From NCBI RefSeq assembly GCF_000327385.1, contig NW_008708986.1, forward strand, positions 5,280,443 through 5,344,442: a stretch of DNA of 64,000 nt, given 5' to 3'. Numbering within the stretch: the stretch's first letter is position 1; each line of letters opens with the position of its first letter. The position numbers and the translations under genes were made by a program. Positions 1 to 9,646 of this stretch are shown here, in pieces. A model generated the notes under the pieces. It was given only the letters and a program-made list of their open reading frames with translations, searched no databases and was not told the DNA's origin. The DNA is from Lottia gigantea. Lineage: Eukaryota > Mollusca > Gastropoda > Lottiidae.

Positions 1-155
1 AACAAATTAGCCCTTTCCGCATTCATGAGTGCGTCTTACAACTCAATGTGAAGTAGGCGAAGTCTGGTCAACGAAAGCTTTATTTATTTTACGCTTTATT
101 CTATTGAAAGTAATATAATTGTCATATTTGTTTTTTTATACATTCGATGTTACAG
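1..155. other. Intron of the first receptor gene (partial)
   Basis: Sequence upstream of the first recognisable Ig exon. It ends in a pyrimidine-rich tract and an AG acceptor at 154-155. No other feature is seen. The signal peptide and any earlier domains of this gene lie outside the window. Confidence 0.6.
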
Positions 156-3100
156 ATGTGCCGGCTATCACCGTGGTACCAGAACCACCAATTCATGGTC
201 AACAGTTTACTTTAACCTGTACAACTGAAATGACCGAAGTTACGTGGTATAAATTCGGACAAATATTGAACTTTAATTACAGTTCTGAAGGCGAGAACAA
301 TTGTTCTATCGGAACCAGCGAGGTCTGGAAAGGTCTGAAAGCTACTAAATGTGACCATATATACAATCTGACCATCGTTCAAGTCGATTACTATCGAGAT
401 AATAGTTCTGTATTCCAATGTCAAGCTGGAACAGAGTCTTGTCAATATCAATTACATGTCAATGGTAACTATCATAATACTATCGTATTTAAAAGTATCT
501 TTGAGTCTTTGAAGTGCATACTTATAGCTCACGCTTATTGTAACGGGTAACACTTCTTTTCTTCTAGATAGATCGAAGCGGCATTGACCTCAAGAGTACC
601 GTAGCTTTGTTTCTGTTCTTTATTTTAGTTTATCCAACATTTATAACTGATGTACCAATAGATGGGAATAGTTTTGATATTACTTGTTTTAGTACAGTTG
701 CTGTTTCATGGTATAGAAAAGGAATTGATCAAGATTGCTATTTTTATATAGCGTCAAGTTCTCCGACTAATGGTTGTTCTGTTGACAAACAACACAATTA
801 TTATGAATTTAATTCATGTGATTCAGTGAATCAAACATTAACAATAAAATCTGTAGACTTTGACAGAGATAATGGTAGTATATGGAATTGTTCGTTTCAA
901 GAACATTATGATTCTTACACACTTAAAATTACAAGTAAGTATTAAATTTTTTTATATCGCAAATGCTCAACTAATAAATTCAGTTAACTCGTTTGAGGAA
1001 TTATTTAAACGGGTAACTCTTATGGTGTGTTAATGTCATATTACTACAAAACACTTGCATTCTTGGTAGTATCATACATACTGTCTATCCTAGTCCGTAT
1101 ATCCACTTTTGTTATGTGATGGATGAGTTCTACGTTTTCAAAATAAAGGCTTTATGCTAGTGTGATAGCTTAAATTACAGTGAAATAAAGTAATTATGCT
1201 ATGGTTCACGCTGTTCACTTTGTGCAATCAAAATTTTCCCACATATATCAAATAGCTGTTTAGTCACACTTCACTGTTTTTGTGAGATTTGCTTCATTTG
1301 CCCACGTTCACCAAGTTGAAGAGTGGGGGCCGTGGACCCAAAAAGGTTGGGGCCCTTCCCGGGATCTTTTTTTGTATTGCCCATTGTAGGTCCCCAGCGA
1401 AAGTTTTGAACCATTTTATAATTGAGTTAACCTTTAAGATCACTACTTAGGTACATTTTTTTGAAATTTTGTATTTTCTTGTTGGAGATAGGAAATATAG
1501 ACCGCCCTGCTTACTTCAATATTTTGTTAATGAAATTCAACGCGGATTTTACGGAACTTTTGCTTGAATGATCAAATCTATTGGTTTTCACCTATCCTCT
1601 TCAAAAGTTGTCTGCGAATGAGAGAACAGGGCATTGATAAATACAGCGAATTGAATCAGTGTATGTTGACTGTAAACTAAAACAAAGTTATTTTTTCAGC
1701 AACACCCCCAACTCTCTATGGATCAACAAAAACAGATAGAACAGATAACATTGGAGCTAATGTGACTTTCAGTGTAGAATATTTGGACGACAGGTCTCTA
1801 AACGTTTCATGGTATCATGAGAATCGGCAATTAATAAATTCTAGCAGAGTAACTATAACAGAGTCAACAGAAATTCTGGTAAACGCGTCTGGTATAAAAA
1901 CTATATTAACTATAACATCAATTAATATAACTGATCAAGGAAATTATACCTGTCAAGTATGTAACCAATATGGATGTTCTCGTGAAACATTTCAATTGCT
2001 ATTAGCTGAAAATGTTACACCAACAGTTTACGAAGGTATGTGTTCTAATTATGTATATCTGTATAATTGCAATCCGTTGAGTGATATTGGATATTGTCAT
2101 TTAAAAAGCTTGTTTAGCGGCTGAAATAAATTAATTCATCATCCTTACAACTTTTCAGAAAGACCAAATATCTAAATCTGAAATTGTATACTCCAAATTA
2201 GAGAAAAAAGGCATCATTATCATCAAGCTTTACTATCTGTTATATTTCATGTTTTTTTTATGTCATAATCGTGCACTGTACTTTTATTTTAATAAAATGT
2301 AACAATATTTCAATATTAAAGATCAAGGTACCAAGAGAGGATTGGACGACACAGTAATAATCGGAGTGGCAGTGGGTGCTACAGTACTAGTAATTGGTCT
2401 GGTGGTTGTCATCTTTTTCGTTACAATCAGAAGACGAAATTCAGGTAAAAGCATGATATACACAAAGAAAAAAGTTAAGCACATCCCAGAAGACCATTTG
2501 AGATAGATTTGCTTTGAGATTTAATATTGGAAATGACATTGGCAGAGAGGTACTCATTTTTGACATTTTTAACACATGAAAAAGTATGGAGCTACAGAAT
2601 TTACAGATAGAGGTAAGAGTTACAATTTGAACATGAAATGTTCATTATCATTTTCATTTTGACCTTAAAAGTTCAAAACATCAATAACGTGTGTAACCTC
2701 CGCGTGCTTGAATGACACAATGTACCCTGTTTCTCATGTTTCCAGTGAATCGTCGAACCTCTTCTAATGTTAATTGTCGCCATTCTTGATGCAGTGCTGC
2801 TGCCAGTTGCCGAAGAGTTTGAACAGGAGGTTCACGTGCTAGTACTCGTCGCCCAATGAAATCCCAAACATGTTCTATTGGATTTAAATCACTCATAGCA
2901 GGCCATGGTAAAGTTGTAATTGCACTGGTCCTCATAAAATCGTTGACTGCTCGTGAACGATGTGGTCTAGCATTATCGTCCATGAATTGTGGTCGACTCG
3001 CAAGTGTGTGGTTATCAAAATGAGGAACCACAATCGGTTGCAACACGTCACGGATGTACTGTTGTCCCGTCAAGTTACCCCTGATGGTGACCAAATCCAA

Positions 3101-6100
3101 CTTGCAGTCATGGGAGATACATATCATAACGGACCCCCCACCATATGGAACTGTTGGTCTGATTGTTCTAGGAGTGTAGGCTGTGTTGCGGTGCCTCCAC
3201 ACTCTAGTTCTGCCATCTGTTACATGGAGCAGGAAACGACTTTCATCTGAACACCAATGAACACGTCTCCAAGACCTCTTATTCCAGTTCTGACGAGCAA
3301 TACACCAGGCTAAACGTGCTGTCTTGTGGCGATCTGTCAACAAAGGGCGTTTAATTACCCTCCTGGCTTTCATTCCTGTGCTTCTCAACCGATTTCTGAG
3401 CGTTCTTAGACTGAAACGACGATTTGGCAGCCATAGGCTTTTCAGACGAGTACTCGTTGCAAAGGGTTCCCGACGAACAAGGCGCTGAAGGTCCCTGTCT
3501 TCTCTCTGTGAGGTCACTTGGGGTCTTCCTGATCTGGGTCGATCCTTCACAGCGCCAGTTTGAAGATGTTTATTGACCAGACGACTAATAACAGTGTGAT
3601 TATAACCCAGATTCCGTCCAATTGCACTGTAAGACATTCCTGCATTGTGCATACCGATTATTTGCCATCTTGTGGCATCAGATAAGCGTCTACGTGCCAT
3701 ATGTCCCTTTGTGTGAGTAAAGATCGATTTTGAATGAGACAATTAAACCAATAGAAGTGACAAAAGATACTGCATTTTGAGAAACACAAGGGTAGCAAAC
3801 TGCACGTGCGGTTCATGTTCTCCACGAGATGTTTTGTCATGATTTGTTCACTCCACTTTATTAAAGGCACATTTTACTTTTCAAAAATCCCATATTTATT
3901 AAATTATTAAAACTTGGTGCAAAACTATCATGATTTGTTTAAGGACGTGCTTAACTTTTTTCCTTGTGTATATATTGAAATAGTGCATCTTCTTCCTGAT
4001 ATACAAGGAATATTATTTACAGTTTTTCAATTTCAATGCATTTTCAAAAGACAAGAGCATAACATTTCCCGTGTGAAATACCCTCTTCATGATATAATAA
4101 AGGGTTGTATTTAATCTTACCGGGAAGTAAAATATAAAATAAACGCGATTTTATCTCGTTTCAGGTCAACCATTCAGTACAAGGTAATTTTCTCAACAAA
4201 GTTTAATTTTCTTTAATACAGGTCAATTGACAAGCTCTAGTGATATATTCAATTCACAAGAAGGAAGCTGGCACAAAATTGCTATGTCTGACAACCTCCA
4301 TTCCCATTTTTTACGCTAGAGTTGTGGCGGCGCCTGTGAGGGAATGGGTGCAAGGAGGGGTGGGGGAAGGGGGGGGGGGGATGGCGGTGTGCAAGTTGCT
4401 GGTATTTACACCCCCAATTTATTTCTAACTAATCTGAAATTATATTTATATACGTATTTCACCCGTCAACAATTACTCGTAAACACTCCAGAAGGCACAA
4501 TTCTTGACTGATTTTGACGAAACTTGGCGATAGTGTTCGTTATCACCCAATGATTTATCCTATTAAAAATAAAAAAAAATAAACTAGTTCTTGAAAGCGA
4601 TTTCAATTTTTAGCTCGTAAACACTTAAAGGCACGATCCTTGCTAGATTTTGACCTAACTTTGTAATATTATTCAGTATCGCTCCAAAAAGTTCAAAAGA
4701 AGTGTATGACTGAAAGTAGAATATTATATACTGGTAATTGTTACTGCCAAAAATTCTTATTCAAAATAAAAGCTTCCAGTGGGCGTATATTAGGTTGCCA
4801 TATCTTCTTATAGATGCTACCACCTATGAAATGTTTCTTTTGGTAGTTGTTACCTCCCTTGAGCAGTTATTTTGTTTCTCGTGCTGGATATTACCCTTCT
4901 GAAACTGTTATTATGGTTCTCGTGATAAATAATACCTTCTATAAACTGTTATTTTGCTTCTCGTTATATACACTACCTTCCTTGAACTGTTATTAATGTT
5001 CTCGTGATAGATGTTACCTTCCTTGAAATATAATTTTGTTTCTCGTGATAGATTTTACCTTCATTGAACTGTTATATTGTTTGTCGTGATATATGTTACC
5101 TTTCTGTGACTATTATTGTGCTTCTCGTTATAAATACTACTTTCCTTGAACTGTTATTAATGTTCTCGTGATAGATGTTACCTTCCTTGAAATATAATTT
5201 TGTTTCTCGTGATAGATTTTGCCTTCATTTGATCAATATAGCATCAATTTACACCATTCCGATTTTCAATCTGTGGTTCCTGCAATTCCACTAAACAAAG
5301 TGTATGATGACGTTACTCATTGCGAATAACTTGATGTGATTAAGCATATTTTGCAATTATCGGCGTCATCAAACACTTATTTTTAGTAGAATAGAACGAA
5401 CCACAGTATCCCCGATACAAATAAAACTGTTGAAAACCTCTTTACAACCCCTTTTACTGAAATGACTGAAATGACCCAGATGCATAAAAAAATTGTAACA
5501 CTGATGGAATATGTATCATGATCTGCCTTTGAAAATCTATGCCTATCCAAAAACTAATCTGGAATTATTTAAATCCCCTAATTAAATTAGAACGATTTTT
5601 GACAATTATGGTTGTTGGTGAAAGTCTATTAAACAGTGTGATTTATCTAAATAATTCTCCAATTCGTGTATAAAACATGAAAAGTTTAGCTAAAGTCACC
5701 AACCTGAGGTAACTTTACCACAGCTTTCATTTTATATATTTGAAAGTAAATTCTAAGCATGACTTTTGTAAGGTTTCAGTAGGCATACTTCAAGTTCGAC
5801 ACCAACTTTAGTCAAAGTATAAGTACGAGTATGGCCCTAAGAAATATTATTTTTATTGAACGTGCAGAACTCACTATCTATCGAACTGTAATCTTGAGTA
5901 TTTTTAATTACTCGGATATTAAACACAGATATCCAGCTTATTTTATACACGGTATCTTCACAATGTTAAATCCATATTGGAAATTTTCCTTTTAGAGCAA
6001 TATTATTAAGCAAATAACCTCTTTGAATATTTGTTTATGTATGTTTCGAATGTAATATAAATGTCTAATCCAATATTTGTCAAGGAAAGATCACATCTAT

Positions 6101-8111
6101 AACTTATTTTTTCTCTTGTTTTTCAGTGACAAAGAAAGGGACACTCACAATACAGGTACAGGTACGTAATTTTCATAAAATCCCCATAATTCGAAATATC
6201 ATTTATTGTTCTAGGCATGCGTGAAGTCCCCTTCAATGTTGGCTGAAAAACTGAGCTTTTTTTAACTTATAACCGCATCAATTTTGAAGGAATGAAAGAC
6301 CGATGATGGTTCATCTACATTTTAATTTACATTGGAAAAGTTTTTTTAGATTTGGATTGTTATTCTACTAGACCATAGTTTAAATTTAAATGAGCTCCTT
6401 TATTATCGTGTTTTCGAACTCAACATTGGACGCTATCTGTCCGTAACATATACGTTTACTGTGCTTCGATACTGGCCTGACTTTATGTTAGTTTTTATGT
6501 GTCCACACTACTTTCGTACCGGTAAAATTCATATATATTAAAAAGAAATCGCCTTCAACATCAATTTAGATAACATATATTGAATGATTTTTACATATAT
6601 GTTTGTATATTAAATTCTTTTCAGATCCTCCAAAACCAGTTGTTATAGAAAACGAGGTATACGTCAGTCAGTCGGATTTTGTACAATGGGGGCGCAGTCC
6701 ACCCCCCACCCCTCCTGTACCCACACTGACGCACTGAGTACAGTATACTATAAACATAAATGAAGCGCTGCAGAGATTTATTTTAATTTTACTTCAGAAG
6801 AAATGGAAATCATAGAAAACAACGTTTACGTCAGTTCAGATACGATATTTTCAGGATCACTAAACCAACAACAGCAAGGTATTAATACATTTGAAACATT
6901 TTAAGACTGGATTGGAACGCACGTTTATGAACGTAATGGTAATTTTTAACCTCGTTCAACCTTCTGATATAAGACATAAAATGTTGAAACAGTTGCCTTT
7001 CTCACCGTGTTCTCCAAACTCTTGCAACCAGCAACCAAATAGTTAACTGAAGCTTAATGTTGTTGAGGTTGCATTGGGCTGTGACTCACCTTCTGGCGTT
7101 TGGAGAGTGGTGTTGTGAGTCATATGGTGTTACTACAACATTTATAAAAACGCGGATGACAAGGCAATAAGTATATACACGGTCTGAAGGAAACTGATGA
7201 ATCTCTTGTCTTTCTATTTTTCCGTTTCATTTGTCGTACTTGCCCATCCAGTACAAAATGAAAGATGCAGCTATACACGCAACCTCTTAACTCCAGACAG
7301 CGTTTTATTTAAGTAATTCCCTCCAAAATTGACAATATTTTCCACCATTATAACTTTTAATTGCTCCCCTGTACCCTACGAGCGCGAGTACAGTATACTA
7401 TAACACTAATTATAAATGAAAAGCTGCAAAGCTAAATTTTAATTTTACTTCAGAAGAAATGGAAATCATAGAAAACGACGTTTACGTCAGTTCAGATACG
7501 ATATTTTCAGGATCGCCAAACCAACAACAGCAAGGTATTAATACATTTGAAACATTTTAAGACTGGATTGGAACGTACGTTTATGAACGTAATGGTATTT
7601 TCATATTTCCATATTTCCTCCATACGAAATTATCATATTCTACGACATCTAGCTTGTAGACTAGCTGTCATACAGATGCCATGACTTAAGAATAGAATCT
7701 CTATATATAAGTCGATATATCCATTGAACTAAATAATTATTGAAACACGCTTATAAGCATGTTTCAAAATTACTAAGTTTAATGGATTAGTACTTTATTA
7801 TTTTGATTTATTGGATTATAGAGAGATTCTGTCGTATACCTGGTAAGTCGACTGATGAAAAGAGACTCAATTTAACCAAGTTGTAAAATTTCATTTTTTT
7901 GTCATCTTAAGAGGTAGTATATCTTAAATATTCAGAGACTTGATTTTTTTCAGAAGAAATGGAAATCATAGAAAACGATCTTTACGTCAGTTCTGGTCAA
8001 ATCATCGATGGAGAGAAACAATACTCTTCTAAACCACCAATATACAGTCAAGTTAAAAAACCACCTATATACAGCCAGGTTAAAAAACCCTCCAATATAC
8101 AGCCAAGTTAA
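156..8111 (+). CDS. Ig-superfamily transmembrane receptor with tyrosine-motif tail (5' partial)
   Basis: Spliced gene read from domain content and GT-AG sites. Exons: 156-464 (Ig1), 629-934 (Ig2), 1700-2035 (Ig3), 2322-2444 (transmembrane), 4165-4183, 6127-6161, 6798-6878, 7454-7534, 7954-8111. Phases chain without conflict: phase 1 throughout, except that 4165-4183 ends in phase 2 and 6127-6161 restores phase 1. Ig1 has TCTTEM, VTWYK and FQCQAG; Ig2 has ITCFST, VSWYRK and WNCSFQ. Ig3 has VSWYH and GNYTCQVC but no Cys at the expected B-strand position. Many N-glycosylation sequons are present (NYS, NLT, NSS, NVS, NAS, NIT). The 2322-2444 exon encodes a hydrophobic helix followed by a TIRRRN stop-transfer. 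The tail repeats a cassette around IENxVYVSS and ends with PPIYSQV repeats, which are YxxV motifs of the kind SH2 domains bind. The likely role is cell-surface recognition with phosphotyrosine signalling (inference). The stop is TAA at 8109-8111. The small 4165 and 6127 exons are less certain than the Ig and transmembrane exons. Confidence 0.85.
1310..1380 (+). repeat. Dispersed repeat, copy 1 (pair with 52964-53025)
   Basis: The stretch running from GAGTGGGGGCCGTGGA through GGTTGGGGCCC to a T-run resembles 52964-53025 (GAGTGGCGGCCCGTGGA, then GGTTGGTGCCC and a T-run). It lies in the intron before the Ig3 exon. It is a short dispersed repeat of unknown type. Confidence 0.4.
2681..3700 (-). 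CDS. Tc1-like transposase (DD34E family) inserted in an intron
   Basis: A 339-residue ORF, the usual Tc1 transposase length, with the ATG at 3700 (MARRRLSD). The N-terminus carries a paired-type helix-turn-helix (residues about 11-45) and a GRPR-like motif (RPRSGRP, 54-60). The catalytic triad is visible as D152 (HWCSDESRF), D242 (MDDNARPH) and E276 (DLNPIEH). It would cut and paste its own DNA at TA sites. Two small in-frame losses are likely. VMICISHD reads like the family's VMVWGGISHD minus two residues, and AMSDLNPIE lacks the usual Pro before DLNPIE, leaving 33 rather than 34 residues between the second D and the E. The ORF is otherwise open, so it looks recent but probably inactive (inference). 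I could not find its terminal inverted repeats. It lies antisense in the intron after the transmembrane exon of the Ig receptor gene. Confidence 0.9.
   Translation of the reverse strand: MARRRLSDATRWQIIGMHNAGMSYSAIGRNLGYNHTVISRLVNKHLQTGAVKDRPRSGRPQVTSQREDRDLQRLVRREPFATSTRLKSLWLPNRRFSLRTLRNRLRSTGMKARRVIKRPLLTDRHKTARLAWCIARQNWNKRSWRRVHWCSDESRFLLHVTDGRTRVWRHRNTAYTPRTIRPTVPYGGGSVMICISHDCKLDLVTIRGNLTGQQYIRDVLQPIVVPHFDNHTLASRPQFMDDNARPHRSRAVNDFMRTSAITTLPWPAMSDLNPIEHVWDFIGRRVLAREPPVQTLRQLAAALHQEWRQLTLEEVRRFTGNMRNRVHCVIQARGGYTRY
4222..4425 (+). other. Possible alternative terminal exon of the Ig receptor
   Basis: An acceptor (TTTAATACAG) at 4221 is followed by GTCAATTGACAAGC, which is phase-compatible with the transmembrane exon and begins GQLTSSSDIFNSQEG before running to a stop. 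It resembles the start of the small exon at 4165 (GQPFST), so it may be a duplicated acceptor or an alternative tail. No donor is obvious. This is weak evidence. Confidence 0.2.
4354..4383 (+). other. G-rich run with quadruplex potential
   Basis: Several closely spaced runs of four or more G end in a run of about 13 G, inside an intron of the Ig receptor gene. Such a tract can form a G-quadruplex and is also prone to assembly length error. Confidence 0.5.
4465..4700 (+). repeat. Fragment of the tandem-core interspersed repeat
   Basis: Contains two diverged monomers built around CTCGTAAACACT, CACAATTCTTGAC and GTTCGTTATCACCCAA. The same monomers occur in the arrays at 47.8-48.7 kb, 58.1-58.7 kb and 61.4-62.1 kb. 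It is intronic in the Ig receptor gene. Confidence 0.65.
4830..5225 (+). repeat. Minisatellite, about 41-bp unit
   Basis: Degenerate tandem copies of a unit containing CTCGTGATAGATGTTACCTT, CCTTGAACTGTTATT and TTTTGTTT; neighbouring copies at 5001 and 5042 set the period. A longer stretch, 4971-5055, is repeated at 5136-5220, showing higher-order duplication. Intronic. Confidence 0.7.
6625..6737 (+). other. Alternative 3' terminal exon of the Ig receptor
   Basis: An acceptor (TTCTTTTCAG) ends at 6624. The phase-1 frame reads DPPKPVVIENEVYVSQSD and then a Pro-rich stretch to TGA at 6735-6737. The IENEVYVS core matches the cassette in exons 6798-6878 and 7454-7534. There is no phase-compatible donor, so it is either an alternative terminal exon or a dead copy of the cassette. 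Confidence 0.4.
6713..6940 (+). repeat. Duplicated block carrying a tyrosine-motif exon, copy 1
   Basis: Exon 6798-6878 and its flanks are repeated about 656 bp downstream at 7369-7596. The exons are both 81 bp, phase 1-1, and differ by only two residues (N/D before VYVSS, and L/P near the end). Flanking matches include GAGTACAGTATACTATAA and GACTGGATTGGAACG. This is a recent exon duplication. Confidence 0.85.
7369..7596 (+). repeat. Duplicated block carrying a tyrosine-motif exon, copy 2
   Basis: Partner of 6713-6940, with exon 7454-7534. The start of the last exon (7954-7994) is a third relative: it shares GAAGAAATGGAAATCATAG and reads EEMEIIENDLYVSS. Confidence 0.85.
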
Positions 8112-8439
8112 AAAGCCGACAATATACAGCCAAGTCAATATGCAGCAAAGTAAAGTAACCGGCAATGTGTAGCCATGTTAAAACACAAACACTCTTGAGC
8201 AACGGATATTTTAGTTTTGTCGACAGTTCACTAGATTCTGCCTTTCATGTAAACATCTTTGATACCTTGTGTGTATCTGTTTTGGTAATATGTTACTGTT
8301 ATATTACTCAAACAATGGAGGTTCAGGCTCGTAGCTGAACTTGAATTGTAACAATCTTTCGTCCAGTTTTCAATAATATGTGAGATTTGTCTATTTTGAA
8401 ATCATGTTTGGTTTTTCCATTGATGTAATCCTTGTCTGT

Positions 8440-8445
8440 AATAAA
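8440..8445 (+). terminator. Polyadenylation signal of the Ig receptor
   Basis: AATAAA lies about 330 bp after the stop at 8109-8111 and is followed by a T-rich stretch. It is a plausible 3' end of the transcript. Confidence 0.5.
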
Positions 8446-9600
8446 CACATTTTGTATTTTTAAGTTTGTTTTAGCTTTATTTCAAACTCGTGACGACTAT
8501 CTCATAAGAGACCGTGTAAATTGGCGAACACTAACCTTATCAATTGAATATAAATTGCCTAGTACCTCCCGTGTATGCAATATGTTACAACTTAGCTATT
8601 TGAAATCATTTGGTGTTTTTCTTGAGAGTGGTACAAATTTCTCACCCGTTTATTATTTTCAACGATTCCCATTGCTTTGATGATGTTGAGACCAATTGAA
8701 AATCAGTTTCCATACGATGTACATTGAACTAACATAAAATTTTGCATCTGATGATTGAAATTGTTAATGTCACTATGGACTGTACCATTACAGCACTGTT
8801 TTAAATCAGACTTGTTATATATTTTTCTACAACATCCGAAATGGCATATGTCTGATATGACCCCTACCGCTTGAATCTATGGTATACAAAATGCTTATGG
8901 CGGCTGTCGAAAGCTTGCCAAAATTTCAGAAAATATTGAGTGCTATATTTGCATTCCTTCGTCTAATATAATTAGAGATCATGTCATAACTTAGAGGTTA
9001 CTTCACTTACATAAAATTCGCCGAAATTCATTAAAGATTTCCGAAAACCATCTCCGCTTAAAGATACATAAGCTAGTTACTTTAATGAACTTTCAGATAA
9101 GCTGGGTATGTATGGGTATAGTAATTGTCTAAGATTTGGGTTTCTCTTTTGTCGAGGCTAAACTGTATCTTACTTTGTTTTTATGGTCGTTAAAGGGCAA
9201 GACCAAAATGTTAAAAACAGATTAAATGAAATATCAATACACAAAAGTTTGTGAAAGGGGGTCATTGTTGTGAATTCGAAGATCTGACTGCACTCAAAAA
9301 CTCAAAAGGGAAATATTCGCTTCATCGGAAAGCCGACACTCGAGCAAATTCTTTCTGAATTGAACTGTGCTTTCTTGTAGAAGAAGGCTTGTCATTTCTT
9401 TCCAAAGGCACAAATTTCACAGACAAAGTTCTTGCGTCATACTTTTCTACACCATGTAGGCTAATGAAGACGACGAAAAATGAAATGAAGAAATAAGAAC
9501 AAGCAGTCACTTTAACGATCTACGACATGTTGAAACACAATAAAATTCTCGATTTATTTATGAACATTATTTCCGATGGGCACTTAAATACTTCCTAAAT
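8446..9600. other. Intergenic space between the two receptor genes
   Basis: AT-rich sequence with no domain-bearing ORF, RNA gene or clear repeat that I can support. It should hold the upstream control region of the MAM-SRCR-Ig gene. Confidence 0.5.
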
Positions 9601-9606
9601 GAATAG

Positions 9607-9615
9607 TATAAAATA
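9607..9615 (+). promoter_or_regulatory. TATA-like box of the MAM-SRCR-Ig gene
   Basis: TATAAAATA lies 40 bp before the ATG at 9647, which is itself in a strong context (CACCATGG). A TSS about 30 bp downstream would leave a very short 5' leader. An upstream untranslated exon cannot be excluded. Confidence 0.4.
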
Positions 9616-9646
9616 CTGTCAGTGTAGAATTCAACTCACTATCACC

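Noticed and set aside
2960-3250. Plus-strand ORF opposite the transposase
   Set aside because: Antisense shadow of the Tc1-like transposase.
9322-9510. Minus-strand ORF of 62 codons between the receptor genes
   Set aside because: No domain, no splice or promoter support, composition typical of chance ORFs in AT-rich DNA.
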